Numbered from the stretch's first letter, positions 33,350 to 42,345 are shown. The stretch is DNA of 64,000 nucleotides from Neobacillus sp. FSL H8-0543 (GCF_038592905.1 NZ_CP151943.1:3608501-3672500); one strand, 5' to 3'. The notes: generated by a model from the letters alone, not told the origin. Numbers and translations: made by a program.

Positions 33350-33466
33350 ATGAGTGAAGAACATAGACACGAACATAGACACGAACATAGAGACGGTATG
33401 ACGTTAGTCATTGTATTGTTCATTCTACTGATCATTGTAGGAACTTCTTTTATGAGTGGCTACTAA
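33350..33466 (+). CDS. YjcZ-like micropeptide 3 with His/Arg/Glu repeats
   Basis: A 38-residue protein. The first 15 residues are MSEEHRHEHRHEHRD, made of a repeated 12-base DNA unit (GAACATAGACAC). The rest, LVIVLFILLIIVGTSFMSGY, matches the C-terminus of micropeptide 1. The usual Gly/Tyr head has thus been replaced by a potential metal-binding His-rich head. GGACTGGAGT is the ribosome site. Confidence 0.8.
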   Translation: MSEEHRHEHRHEHRDGMTLVIVLFILLIIVGTSFMSGY

Positions 33467-33479
33467 ATTGTACGGAACA

Positions 33480-33512
33480 AAGGGCAGGTTAAGTTAAACT
33501 GCCCTTTGTTAT
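33480..33512 (+). terminator. Rho-independent terminator
   Basis: AAAGGGCAG and CTGCCCTTT arms around GTTAAGTTAAA, after the third micropeptide. Confidence 0.75.
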
Positions 33513-33545
33513 ATAGAGAATTCTGAAATGGAAGGAGGGATATAA

Positions 33546-33746
33546 ATGCCATTTTTTGGATTTGGTCGAAGGGATCGGTTTTTTCGTGACGACTTTAGAC
33601 GAAGACGTTTTTTTCCCATTGAAATTGAAATCGAAATAGAGAGAAGAAGACGGAGACGGAGACGGTTTTTCCCTATCGAAATTGAAATCGAAATCGAGAG
33701 AAGAAGACGGTTTGAAATCGAGAGAAGAAGAAGACGCAGATTCTAA
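33546..33746 (+). CDS. 66-residue Arg/Glu/Ile repetitive protein
   Basis: A small protein preceded by GGAAGGAGGGATATAA. It opens MPFFGFGRRDRFF and then repeats the block FFPIEIEIEIE plus a run of arginines, followed by FEIE plus arginines. Roughly 40 percent of residues are Arg. The alternating I-E strands and Arg runs suggest a self-assembling beta structure or a nucleic-acid/polyanion binder. The repeats are near-exact at DNA level, so the array may change length by slippage. It follows the YjcZ genes and could be a spore component; no family is recognised. Confidence 0.65.
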   Translation: MPFFGFGRRDRFFRDDFRRRRFFPIEIEIEIERRRRRRRRFFPIEIEIEIERRRRFEIERRRRRRF

Positions 33747-33772
33747 TTAAGCGAATGATTTAAACAGTGTCT

Positions 33773-33799
33773 CAAGGAGCCTATGGGCTCTTTTTTTAT
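33773..33799 (+). terminator. Rho-independent terminator
   Basis: AGGAGCC and GGGCTCT arms around TAT, then TTTTTT, after the repetitive protein gene. Confidence 0.7.
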
Positions 33800-34189
33800 A
33801 ATCTGCTGTGAAATAAAAAAATCCACATTTAATTTTTTGCAAATAGTTTATTCACGAAACTCCCGTTTTATCTTGCGGGATTTATAATTAAATATCCTTT
33901 GAATGGAATATAAATCTTGATCAACTAAACTGACCGTTTAAGAAAATCATTTCACAATCTATAAATTTATTTTAGCGTAAAACTCCAACTTCCTTCAAAA
34001 CAAGTTCGCTTCGTATTAAGCTCTATCTCCTATCTAAAATTGGTCATACATTTGGAAATCCAATTCGCAACCGTTTTAGCATAGGTTTTAACAACACCTC
34101 ATAAATTTATGCGGTGTCTCCAATTTGTAAGGTTATTTATGTGCTAATTAGTGTATTAAATCCATTAAAGTATTGATTTAACAACAAAA
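33800..34189. other. gene-free AT-rich interval
   Basis: About 390 bases between convergent genes. I see no frame with a ribosome site, no RNA gene and no clear repeat. Confidence 0.45.
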
Positions 34190-34222
34190 AGAGGGACATA
34201 ATTCATATGTAAATTATGTCCC
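34190..34222 (-). terminator. probable terminator of the MMPL gene
   Basis: GGGACATAATT and AATTATGTCCC arms, with CTCTTTTTG following in the minus-strand reading, about 54 bases past the MMPL stop. Confidence 0.65.
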
Positions 34223-34275
34223 CAATTAGTCTGTTATTTAATGTTTTCTCCCCGTCAACCGAACCAGTTAGCCCA

Positions 34276-36453
34276 TTAGGCTAGCTTCTTTCTATGCTTT
34301 GACTGACCTTTCTTTTTATATCCAAAAAACCACCAGTTCCAGTCGCCTAATAGTTTCATTAGTGATGGAACAAGAATCATTCGAACAATGGTGGCATCAA
34401 TAAAAATCGCAATTGCTATTCCGACACCCAACTGCTTAATAGGCATGACACCCGTAAAGGCAAATGCTCCAGTCACGACAATCATTATTGCAGCAGCAGA
34501 GGTAATGATTTTACTCGTATAGGTTAAGCCTGATATCGTCGCTTCCGTATTATCTCCCGTTTCTAAATAAAACTCCTGAATTCTAGAGATTAAAAAGACC
34601 TCATAATCCATGGAAAGGCCAAAAACAAGAGTGAAAACGAATACTGGCAAAATCAATGCAATATCAGCAGGCTGGATGCCCAAGTGCCCTTGCTGGAATA
34701 TCCAAACGACAATTCCGAAGGTACAGCCAAGGCTTAAAATATTCATTAATATAGCTTTAAGCGGGATAAGAATCGAACGAAAAGCTACCATCAGAATAAA
34801 GAAGGTGGAAATGATGATTAATAATAATCCATAGGGTGCCTTGTTATAGATTTCATCAAATATTTCTTGCTCAAATTTTAATGAGCCGCCAAAGTGTGTG
34901 GTTAGACCTAAGTCTTGAGTGGACCAATTATTCACCCATTCCCTAGCTTCAGAAGAATGTTCGGCAGTGTTTAAATAAACCTCGATAAGCATTTTATTGT
35001 CTCGTATAAAATAATCCAGGATGGGTGCTATTTGTTCTTCCTCGCCGTATGTAAGCAGTTGGGAAAGCAGCTCTTCATTATCGATACCAGTGACTGAAAA
35101 TGGTGAATGAATGCTCTCAACCAGCTCATCTTTAGTCAGTTTTTGTACTGCCTTGTTTACCGTTTTGAGGTTTTCTTTTTCAAGAATATTTCCGTTAGCT
35201 TCTAAGATAATCGTTACCTTCTTTTCATTCCGTTTATCACTAGGAATAAAATTTTCTTCAAATAGTTCAAAAGCCGTTCTAGATGGATACTCAGTTGGCA
35301 GTGATTCAGTGCCTGGAATAGTCAGAACCATTTGTCTAACTGGTAAAAGACCAATAAGTAAAATCGACAAAGCAACGACTGTCATAAGTACTGGACGCTT
35401 CATGACAAATTTGGCAAAGGCGTGCCAACGATTTGTTGGCTTATTCTTTGCCCGTAAGACACTGAATTTGTTTATTCTATTACCGAGTACTCCAAGCAAT
35501 GCAGGTAGGAAGGTAAGTGCACATAGTGCAGAAATTAACACTACCACCATTCCCCCGAGGGCCACATTTTGAAAAATATCTATTTTGATAAACCATAAAC
35601 CCGATAGTCCAATAAAAACGCAAAGCCCTGAGAAAATAATGGATCGACCAGCCGTTGCTGTGCTTATTTCAATTGCTTCCTGAATCGGTTTATTATTATG
35701 TAGTTCTTCTTTATAACGGTTTATAAATAATAAAGCAAAATCAATACTTAAAGCAAGTCCAATCATTGGGACAATGTTCAAAATAAAAATAGTTAAGTCG
35801 GTACCGTAACTGAAAAAATAAATGGTTCCCATTGTGGTTAAAATGGATACAACTCCAATTATGATTGGTAAGCTTGCAGCAACGAGACCTCCAAAGGCAA
35901 GAATGAGCACAAGTAAGGCAATGGGGAGTCCAATCATTTCTGCTTTTGCCAAATCCTTTTGACTTGCAATATCTAAATCTTGAACAATAATGGGCTCGCC
36001 TGTCATTGTGACTGTAAGTCCTTGTTTATTTTTCAATAGTTGTTTCAGTTGTTCAATTTCTTTATTAAGACTTTCTGCTCCTTTGTCAAAGGAGAGCAGG
36101 CCATAGGCATATTCATCTTTTACCATTCCTTCTCTATCGAAGGGAGAAGTGGTATTTTGGGTAATATTAGACTCATCAAGATTAACGAAGGTATCTTCCA
36201 TAAATTTATACCAGTCGTTATCACTTACTGTTGCTTCCCTTTGAAACACAAGGATAATTGATGATCTGGGTTGCCCAAAGTCATCTTCAAGTATCGTTCT
36301 TGTTTCACTATATTCCCCTTTATATTCAAAACCGTTTCCACTTAAAACAGATGGTAATTTTATAGCGAAAAGGATTGAGAATACGATAACACCTGCCCAA
36401 AAAGTTAGTACCCAATTTCGATACCGGTACATGAATCCCCCGAGTTTCTCCAT
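34276..36453 (-). CDS. MMPL/RND-superfamily transporter, YdfJ-like
   Basis: A 725-residue membrane protein with two repeats of one segment plus a large extracellular domain plus five or six segments, as in MmpL and YdfJ proteins. DIALILPVFVFTLVFGLSMDYEVFLISRIQEFY and NIVPMIGLALSIDFALLFINRYKEEL are the matched helix pairs that carry the proton-relay Asp in each half. The length is within one residue of B. subtilis YdfJ (724). It probably exports lipids or lipophilic toxins using the proton gradient. AAGGAGGCTTCACC is the ribosome site. Single gene, convergent with the micropeptide block. Confidence 0.9.
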   Translation of the reverse strand: MEKLGGFMYRYRNWVLTFWAGVIVFSILFAIKLPSVLSGNGFEYKGEYSETRTILEDDFGQPRSSIILVFQREATVSDNDWYKFMEDTFVNLDESNITQNTTSPFDREGMVKDEYAYGLLSFDKGAESLNKEIEQLKQLLKNKQGLTVTMTGEPIIVQDLDIASQKDLAKAEMIGLPIALLVLILAFGGLVAASLPIIIGVVSILTTMGTIYFFSYGTDLTIFILNIVPMIGLALSIDFALLFINRYKEELHNNKPIQEAIEISTATAGRSIIFSGLCVFIGLSGLWFIKIDIFQNVALGGMVVVLISALCALTFLPALLGVLGNRINKFSVLRAKNKPTNRWHAFAKFVMKRPVLMTVVALSILLIGLLPVRQMVLTIPGTESLPTEYPSRTAFELFEENFIPSDKRNEKKVTIILEANGNILEKENLKTVNKAVQKLTKDELVESIHSPFSVTGIDNEELLSQLLTYGEEEQIAPILDYFIRDNKMLIEVYLNTAEHSSEAREWVNNWSTQDLGLTTHFGGSLKFEQEIFDEIYNKAPYGLLLIIISTFFILMVAFRSILIPLKAILMNILSLGCTFGIVVWIFQQGHLGIQPADIALILPVFVFTLVFGLSMDYEVFLISRIQEFYLETGDNTEATISGLTYTSKIITSAAAIMIVVTGAFAFTGVMPIKQLGVGIAIAIFIDATIVRMILVPSLMKLLGDWNWWFFGYKKKGQSKHRKKLA

Positions 36454-36656
36454 GGTGAAGCCTCCTTATAGCTATTTGTAGCATTCCTACCATATTATAG
36501 CATTTGTTATAAAGGGTAATAAACGGTTTCAGATTGCTTTTTCAAGTCTATTGCTTTTTGCAAATAAAAACCTTGATTATTACAAGAATGTTCCCCTTTT
36601 TCTTATTATAAATTCCAAACCACAACCACAGGGAGAGAGAATATGTTCAATGCGCA

Positions 36657-36672
36657 TTTTACAAATGTAAAA
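36657..36672. promoter_or_regulatory. putative DeoR operator in its own leader
   Basis: TTTTACA-AA-TGTAAAA, a 16-bp palindrome that includes ACAAATGTAAA, the exact complement of TTTACATTTGT found twice before deoC. It lies 47 bases upstream of the deoR start and suggests autoregulation. Confidence 0.5.
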
Positions 36673-36718
36673 GAATTTTGCTACAATAGAGAAAATATCT
36701 AAGGCTTAGGTGATAAAA

Positions 36719-37663
36719 GTGGACCAAGAAAAACTAAGTAAGGTGATTGAAGCAGCTAAGTTATATTACTTACTAGATTATAATCAAAACGAGATTGCTA
36801 AGATTTTGGGGGTTTCCCGCCCAACCGTTTCTCGCTTGTTACAACAGGCAAAAAATGATGGGATCGTCCAGATTACAATTATGGACCCTATGGAGGATGT
36901 TGAAAACCTCGAGGCAAAACTTGAAAAAAAGTTCAACCTAAAAAAGGTATTAGTAGCCTCGATTCCGCAATACGAAGAGCATATTATTAAGAATTACCTC
37001 GGTGTAAAGGCCGCCAGATATCTCGATGAAATTGTTAAGGATAATGATATTATTGGAGTGACTTGGGGAACAACACTATACCATATCGCAGTTGAATTAA
37101 AACAGAAATTTGTCAGAGACGTACAGGTTGTTCAACTCAAAGGCGGAGTAAGTTATTCAGAAACAAATACTTATTCATCAGAGATCCTATACCTTTTTGG
37201 GAAAGCGTATAATACCGCACCCCACAATCTCCCATTACCTGCAATTGTTGATCATGTTGTCGTTAAGCAGGCAATGGAGGCGGACCGTCATATTCGAAAA
37301 ATTCTCGATCAAGGAAAAAAAGCGAATATCGCATTGTTTACCATGGGGACCGTTAAAACAGATTCATTGTTATTCCAAATGGGATATTTTACAGAGAGTG
37401 ATAAGGAATCCCTTTATGGGAAAGCAGTTGGTGATATTTGTTCACGTTTCTATGATAAAGAAGGAAATGTGTGTAATGAAAGCTTGAATGATCGAACTCT
37501 TGGAATCAATCTAGAAGACCTAAGAGAGAAAGAGCATTCAATCCTTGTAGCAGGCGGCCCCAATAAAATTGATGGAATATACGGAGCAATAAAAGCACAT
37601 TATGCAAATGTTCTAATTACCGATCAATATACAGCACAATTCCTATTAGATAAAAGAGAATAA
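36719..37663 (+). CDS. deoR: DeoR, SorC-family deoxyribonucleoside regulator
   Basis: A 314-residue repressor. The N-terminal helix-turn-helix is LDYNQNEIAKILGVSRPTVSRLLQQAK. The C-terminal SorC-type sugar-binding domain contains GVTWGTTLYHIAVEL and TMGTVKTDSLLFQMGYF. B. subtilis DeoR (SorC group, 313 residues) represses the dra(deoC)-nupC-pdp operon and is released by deoxyribose-5-phosphate, and the downstream deoC supports the same role. The ORF opens at GTG 36710, but AGGTGA fits the GTG at 36719. TTTACATTTGT-type operator words lie before both deoR and deoC. Confidence 0.93.
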   Translation: MDQEKLSKVIEAAKLYYLLDYNQNEIAKILGVSRPTVSRLLQQAKNDGIVQITIMDPMEDVENLEAKLEKKFNLKKVLVASIPQYEEHIIKNYLGVKAARYLDEIVKDNDIIGVTWGTTLYHIAVELKQKFVRDVQVVQLKGGVSYSETNTYSSEILYLFGKAYNTAPHNLPLPAIVDHVVVKQAMEADRHIRKILDQGKKANIALFTMGTVKTDSLLFQMGYFTESDKESLYGKAVGDICSRFYDKEGNVCNESLNDRTLGINLEDLREKEHSILVAGGPNKIDGIYGAIKAHYANVLITDQYTAQFLLDKRE

Positions 37664-37679
37664 ACAGAATAAAAATAGT

Positions 37680-37730
37680 TTTACATTTGTTCATTTAAGT
37701 ATTTACATTTGTTCATACGCTTGATATAGT
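37680..37730 (+). promoter_or_regulatory. deoC promoter with two direct operator repeats
   Basis: TTTACATTTGTTCAT occurs at 37680-37694 and again at 37702-37716, 22 bases apart (two helical turns). The second copy contains the -35 TTTACA (37702-37707), followed by a 17-base spacer and -10 TATAGT (37725-37730). A regulator bound side by side here would block RNA polymerase. The complement of the core is in the deoR leader. Confidence 0.65.
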
Positions 37731-37796
37731 TACATTATGATAATAAATAGTGAATCAAAATATCATTTCTTAACTGAAACAGGGAGGATAACAAAA

Positions 37797-38471
37797 ATGA
37801 CTAAAAGTGTTGTAAATTTAATTGACCATACATTATTAAAAGCGGATGCAAAAAAAGAAGAAATTGTTAAATTAGTAGAAGAAGCGAAAGAATACAAATT
37901 TGCTTCTGTCTGTGTTAACCCGACTTGGGTAAAAACAGCTGCAGAAATGCTTGCTAGTACTCCAGAAGTGAAGGTGTGTACGGTTATTGGCTTTCCATTA
38001 GGAGCAGCAACACCAGAAACAAAAGCATTTGAAACGAAAAATGCGATTGAAAATGGTGCAAATGAAGTGGATATGGTCATAAACATCGCTGCGCTTAAGG
38101 ATAAACAGGATGATTTGGTTGAAAGAGATATCCGTGCAGTTGTTGAGGCGGCTAAAGGGAAAGCATTAACTAAGGTTATTATCGAAACCTGCCTTTTAAC
38201 AAATGAAGAAAAGGTAAGAGCATGTGAGCTTTCAGTTAAAGCTGGAGCAGATTTTGTTAAAACATCAACAGGCTTCTCAACTGGCGGAGCAACTGTTGAA
38301 GATATACGTTTAATGCGTGCGACTGTAGGCCCTGAAATTGGTGTAAAAGCTTCTGGTGGTGTTCGTTCCCGTGAAGATGCCTTAGCAATGGTAGAGGCTG
38401 GAGCTACTCGGATAGGCGCAAGCTCAGGTGTTTCCATCAGCAAAGGTGAACTTTCTTTAAGTAATTATTAA
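37797..38471 (+). CDS. deoC: deoxyribose-phosphate aldolase
   Basis: A 224-residue class I aldolase that splits 2-deoxy-D-ribose 5-phosphate to glyceraldehyde 3-phosphate and acetaldehyde, allowing growth on deoxyribonucleosides. TIM-barrel motifs are [33 protein letters not shown] and the Schiff-base Lys in [13 protein letters not shown], followed by [14 protein letters not shown]. The open frame starts 20 codons earlier, but AGGGAGGATAAC places the ATG at 37797, giving the 223-224 residue family length. nupC and pdp, which follow in B. subtilis, are not adjacent here. Confidence 0.97.
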   Translation: MTKSVVNLIDHTLLKADAKKEEIVKLVEEAKEYKFASVCVNPTWVKTAAEMLASTPEVKVCTVIGFPLGAATPETKAFETKNAIENGANEVDMVINIAALKDKQDDLVERDIRAVVEAAKGKALTKVIIETCLLTNEEKVRACELSVKAGADFVKTSTGFSTGGATVEDIRLMRATVGPEIGVKASGGVRSREDALAMVEAGATRIGASSGVSISKGELSLSNY

Positions 38472-38494
38472 TTATAGATATGAGGGAAAATTAG

Positions 38495-38662
38495 ATGAAA
38501 GAAATTGTGTTAGCTTTAATCGCTGGCTTAATTGTTGGGATTCTCTTTAAATTTATGAAGCTTCCCTTACCAGCACCTCCTGTGTTTTCAGCAGTCGTAG
38601 GCGTTTTTGGAGTTTACTTTGGTGGCGTAATCGCTACCTGGATTACAAAGTTTATGCAATAA
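38495..38662 (+). CDS. XapX-domain small membrane protein
   Basis: A 55-residue protein with two membrane helices: LALIAGLIVGILFKFM, then LPLPAPPVFSAVVGVFGVYFGG. The P-x-P-A-P-P-x-x turn between helices is typical of the XapX (DUF1427) family. GAGGGAAAATTAG is the ribosome site. It begins 24 bases after deoC and shares its terminator, so it is probably transcribed with deoC. Function unknown. Confidence 0.8.
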   Translation: MKEIVLALIAGLIVGILFKFMKLPLPAPPVFSAVVGVFGVYFGGVIATWITKFMQ

Positions 38663-38702
38663 CAAGAAAAAGGCGGGATTATTCCTCGCCTTTTTCTTGT
38701 TA
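38662..38702 (+). terminator. Rho-independent terminator
   Basis: AACAAGAAAAAGGCG and CGCCTTTTTCTTGTT arms around GGATTATTCCT, ending the deoC transcript. Confidence 0.9.
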
Positions 38703-38761
38703 TTTAATAGACATTATGATTAAGATAAGAAATGTTAGAATTCAAATGAAGGTGTGATTGG

Positions 38762-39562
38762 ATGAATAAAACAATAGGATTCATCGGTGCTGGGAAAATG
38801 GCAGAAGCAATGATAAATGGAATACTTGAGTCAAATCTGATTCCAAAGGAAAATATTATGGCAAGTGCTCTGACAAATAAGACCATTGAAAAAATTAACA
38901 ATACATATGGTATTTCAACCACGGCAGACAATAAAGAAGTTTCCCGTTTTGCTGATATTCTCATTCTTGCTGTAAAACCTAACCTCCATGAAAAGGTTAT
39001 TGAAGAATTGAAAAATGACATGAAGAAAGAAACGATCGTCATAACGATTGCAGCTGGGATAACTTTAGAGGATGTGGAACGGGCATTTGCCTATAAAATA
39101 AAGGCTATCCGAACCATGCCTAATACTCCTTCGCTGGTAAGAGAAGGGATGACTGTCATATGTCCCAATGATTATATCAATGAAGCAGAAATTAAGGAGG
39201 TCGAGCGTTTATTCCAATGTTTCGGAAAAACGGAACGTCTCGAAGAAAAATTAATGGACGCAATTCCAGCCATTAGCGGCTCTTCACCAGCCTATGTATA
39301 TATTTTAATAGAAGCATTAGCCGATGGAGGGGTAAAGCAAGGAATTCCACGTGATAAAGCCTATCGTCTAGCGTCACAGGCGGTACTTGGTGCTGCTAAA
39401 ATGGTTCTGGAAACGGAGATTCATCCTGGTGCACTTAAGGATAATGTATGTACACCAGGTGGAGCAACAATAGAAGCCGTTACCACCCTTGAGAAAAAAC
39501 AATTTCGTGGTGCGGTTCTAGCGGCTATGGAAAGCTGTACCTCAAAGGTTAAATCACTATAA
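38762..39562 (+). CDS. proC: pyrroline-5-carboxylate reductase
   Basis: A 266-residue enzyme that reduces 1-pyrroline-5-carboxylate to L-proline with NAD(P)H. The Rossmann motif is TIGFIGAGKMAEAMI at the N-terminus. ILAVKPN and IRTMPNTPSLVREGMT line the cofactor and substrate sites, and PAISGSSPAYVYILIEALADGGVKQG with TPGGATIEAV mark the dimer domain. B. subtilis has several paralogues (ProG, ProH, ProI); which one this matches cannot be told. GAAGGTGTGATTGG precedes the start. Confidence 0.95.
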   Translation: MNKTIGFIGAGKMAEAMINGILESNLIPKENIMASALTNKTIEKINNTYGISTTADNKEVSRFADILILAVKPNLHEKVIEELKNDMKKETIVITIAAGITLEDVERAFAYKIKAIRTMPNTPSLVREGMTVICPNDYINEAEIKEVERLFQCFGKTERLEEKLMDAIPAISGSSPAYVYILIEALADGGVKQGIPRDKAYRLASQAVLGAAKMVLETEIHPGALKDNVCTPGGATIEAVTTLEKKQFRGAVLAAMESCTSKVKSL

Positions 39563-39614
39563 TTACGATTACACGGTTCCATATCAAAAAATAGAAATTG
39601 TTAAAGAAACTCAT

Positions 39615-39658
39615 ACGAATGACAAACGTCTGCTTCTATGCATTCGTTTGTCATTCGT
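39615..39658. terminator. long inverted repeat, probable terminator between convergent genes
   Basis: ACGAATGACAAACG and CGTTTGTCATTCGT, perfect 14-bp arms around TCTGCTTCTATGCATT. It overlaps the last codons of the convergent YitT-like gene. A T run is weak on both sides. Confidence 0.55.
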
Positions 39659-40229
39659 GTGTTTCAAGTCGGCCAGTTACCGTAAGAGAGGTCATTAAAC
39701 CAACACAGAGTATCGTTAATAACGAATAAAAGAACTTTTCAAGCCCAACCACTTGCAGTCCGCTCAGAATGACAAGCCCATCAATCATAAAAATAATGAT
39801 ACCGATATTTACTGAGGTGAATTTAGTTAATATTTGGGCAAGTAAATCTGTTCCACCTGTGCTTGTTTCATACCGAAGCATAAGCCCAATGCCAACTCCT
39901 ACTAGTACACCCCCAATAATTGTACTTGGTAATATGCCAATTAGAATCTGCCCATTAATAAAGGAAAAGAGGTCAATACAAAAGGAAGAAATAATCAGTC
40001 CGTGCAGACTATAGTAGAAATAACGCCTCTCAAAAAACCATGCAAGTATATAAAGCGGCAGACTTAGGATAATCATACTTAGTCCAGTTGGCCAGCCATA
40101 AAAGTAATGAATAATTAGTCCTAGCCCGATTACTCCGCCATCTAATAAGTGGTAAGGGACTAAAAACCCATTAACCCCAAGGCCCAATAATAAACTTCCG
40201 ACAAACACTGCTGCTATTTTTCTAATCAT
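39651..40229 (-). CDS. YitT-family membrane protein, short form
   Basis: A 192-residue membrane protein of the YitT (DUF161) family with six helices. Signature segments are LGLGVNGFLVPYHLLDGGVIGLGLI and GVGIGLMLRYETSTGGTDLLAQIL. Longer members add a DUF2179 domain that is absent here, so this is the short type. Function is not established. The start follows GGGGTGACGCGTAA. Its last codons lie in the inverted repeat shared with proC. Confidence 0.85.
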   Translation of the reverse strand: MIRKIAAVFVGSLLLGLGVNGFLVPYHLLDGGVIGLGLIIHYFYGWPTGLSMIILSLPLYILAWFFERRYFYYSLHGLIISSFCIDLFSFINGQILIGILPSTIIGGVLVGVGIGLMLRYETSTGGTDLLAQILTKFTSVNIGIIIFMIDGLVILSGLQVVGLEKFFYSLLTILCVGLMTSLTVTGRLETHE

Positions 40230-40305
40230 TTACGCGTCACCCCAAAACTTGTCCCTATACATAAAAATATGAGCGAGGATTTCAATTAGAAGTGATACTA
40301 CATAA

Positions 40306-40337
40306 AAAAGAGGATGAACAAAGGTTCATCCTCTAAA
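40306..40337 (-). terminator. terminator of the phosphate transporter operon
   Basis: AGAGGATGAAC and GTTCATCCTCT arms around AAAG. The minus-strand reading ends in TTTTTTATG, downstream of the pit stop. Confidence 0.85.
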
Positions 40338-40366
40338 TCTATGGGTAAGTTCTGTATGAAAAGGTT

Positions 40367-41368
40367 TTAAAAGAGTAGATTCAATATAAAATAAATGAAT
40401 GCTGCTAACAATGCCGTAATTGGCAGGGTGATTACCCAGGTTACCAGCATCCGCTGGGCCGTATCCCATTTTACTCCTTTTAGGCGGTGAGATGCACCAA
40501 CACCTAAAATACCAGAAGAAATAACATGAGTAGTACTTACAGGCACATGCATAAATGTAGCACCAAAGATAACGGCTGCACCAGTTAAATCGGCTGCAAC
40601 CCCGTTAATAGGACGAATCTTCATAATTTTACCGCCAACGGTTTTAATAATTTTCCAGCCGCCTACGGATGTACCAAGCCCCATTGCTAATGCGCAGGAA
40701 AATTGAACCCAAAATGGAACATCTGCGTTGGCGCCAAGATAACCATTGGCGATTAGGCCCATTGTAATGATTCCCATTGCCTTTTGCGCATCATTGGTTC
40801 CGTGTGAATACGATTGTAATGCAGCGGTTGCGATTTGCATATATCGAAACCGTTTATTTGTCTTCGCTAGATTTGCATTCTTAAAAACCACTTTAAAAAT
40901 ACTGTATATGATAAAGCCGACAACAAAAGCTAAAACGGGAGATAATAGTAGAGCTTGGATAATTTTTGCAAATCCTGAGTAGTTAAGAGCTTTAAAGCCC
41001 TCAGCTGCGAGTGCTGCACCCGCGATCGAACCGATAATGGCATGTGAAGAACTACTAGGTATACCGTAATACCAAGTAAGTAAGTTCCATATGATTGCAG
41101 AAAGAAGTGCCGCTAGAATTACAACAGATCCATTTTGGAGTGTAAACGGATCAACAATATCCTTTGAAATCGATTTTGCCACACCTGTAAACGTCATTGC
41201 CCCAACAAAATTCATTACTGCTGCTAATAAAATGGCATGCCGAGGTTTAAGTGCCTTTGTTGAAACTGCGGTTGCAATTGAATTGGCTGTATCATGAAAC
41301 CCATTAATAAAGTCAAATGCTAGCGCAAAGATAACAATTAACGCTGTTAAAATAAAAATCACACTCAT
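40367..41368 (-). CDS. pit: low-affinity inorganic phosphate transporter, PiT family
   Basis: A 333-residue membrane protein with about ten segments. The PiT signatures are FDFINGFHDTANSIATAV in the first half and the repeated ALQSYSHGTNDAQKAMGII and DLTGAAVIFGATFMHVPVSTTH. It imports phosphate as a metal-phosphate complex driven by protons. It lies 12 bases downstream of the DUF47 gene, the usual two-gene operon of Bacillus. The gene order (DUF47 first) matches B. subtilis ykaA-pit. Confidence 0.95.
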   Translation of the reverse strand: MSVIFILTALIVIFALAFDFINGFHDTANSIATAVSTKALKPRHAILLAAVMNFVGAMTFTGVAKSISKDIVDPFTLQNGSVVILAALLSAIIWNLLTWYYGIPSSSSHAIIGSIAGAALAAEGFKALNYSGFAKIIQALLLSPVLAFVVGFIIYSIFKVVFKNANLAKTNKRFRYMQIATAALQSYSHGTNDAQKAMGIITMGLIANGYLGANADVPFWVQFSCALAMGLGTSVGGWKIIKTVGGKIMKIRPINGVAADLTGAAVIFGATFMHVPVSTTHVISSGILGVGASHRLKGVKWDTAQRMLVTWVITLPITALLAAFIYFILNLLF

Positions 41369-41380
41369 GTTAGTTGCTCC

Positions 41381-41995
41381 TTACGCGTTTTTCATGATAA
41401 TTGTTTCAAGTGTATTCGCTACAGATTGACAGCTGTCCGCGATATCTTCAAGATTTTCGTAGATCTCCTTATATTGAATAATTCTAATTGGGTCCTTTTC
41501 AACGCTAAATAAATGCTTAATCGACTGACGTAATATGTTATCGCATTGTGATTCATAGTCCTTAGTTTTTATTGCATGTTCTCTCATTTGAGGTAATTTC
41601 TTATTAGATAAGAGTTCGATTGCTTTATCAATTTCATGGACACTAGCTTGGATTGCTACAACAAATTGTTGCATGAAATCATCAGCTTGCGTTATGGAGT
41701 ACATTTCAAATAATGCAGCAGTTGCTTCAAGTCCATCCAATACATCATCCATACTAATTGCAAGGTGCAGTATGTCCTCACGTTCAATTGGCGTAATAAA
41801 TGCGTCATTTAGCTGTTTAATTACTTCATGAACAAAAGAGTCACCAGTAGTTTCAATCTCTTTCATTCTTTCTGAGAAGATTTTCAAATCACTAACATTT
41901 TTTAATTTATATTCTGCAAAGTAATTTGCTCCTTCTTTTACATTTGCTGAAATATTACTTAGTAATGCGGAGAATTTATCTGTCTTTTTTGCCAT
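41381..41995 (-). CDS. DUF47/PhoU-like Pit accessory protein (YkaA-like)
   Basis: A 204-residue all-helical PhoU-like protein (FSALLSNISANVKEGANYFAEY, EITGDSFVHEVIKQLND with its DREDILHLA-like stretch IEREDILHLAISMDDVLDG). It is the partner of the Pit transporter and is thought to modulate its activity. A TTG at 42013 opens the same frame. I prefer the ATG at 41995 (MAKKTDKF), which follows GGGGGTAAAAAGGCGT and gives the length of B. subtilis YkaA. Confidence 0.9.
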   Translation of the reverse strand: MAKKTDKFSALLSNISANVKEGANYFAEYKLKNVSDLKIFSERMKEIETTGDSFVHEVIKQLNDAFITPIEREDILHLAISMDDVLDGLEATAALFEMYSITQADDFMQQFVVAIQASVHEIDKAIELLSNKKLPQMREHAIKTKDYESQCDNILRQSIKHLFSVEKDPIRIIQYKEIYENLEDIADSCQSVANTLETIIMKNA

Positions 41996-42345
41996 ACGCC
42001 TTTTTACCCCCAAATTTTCATTAAAAAAATGTTTATGTAACGGAAATTATTCTATCTGAAAAAAACAGGTAAATGTATAAAATTTAACGTAATTTACAAA
42101 AACTTAACAATTGAATATTCAAAAAATAATTTAGTGTGTTAAAATCATTTGAAATTCCTTTTTACTGTCTCCTTTGGAAATAAATTTATGTATTTAATAA
42201 TGACAATTCCTCTCCTTTTAGAATGCAAATTTACAAACTGGACACGTTAATGGTATAGGCCAGAATTGATTACAAATTGTATTCTGATAATCAGTTTCTG
42301 ACTTATGGATAGGTGAAAGAAGTATCGAAAAAAGGAGTGTTCTAA
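41996..42345. other. divergent intergenic region
   Basis: About 350 AT-rich bases between the phosphate operon and the GlsB-like gene. They must hold both promoters. I cannot identify a sigma-B site, a riboswitch or a repeat in it. Confidence 0.45.

Noticed and set aside
37763..38443. 226-codon open frame antisense to deoC
   Set aside because: It mirrors the codon pattern of a certain gene, has no ribosome site and its translation is low-complexity Ser/Thr-rich.
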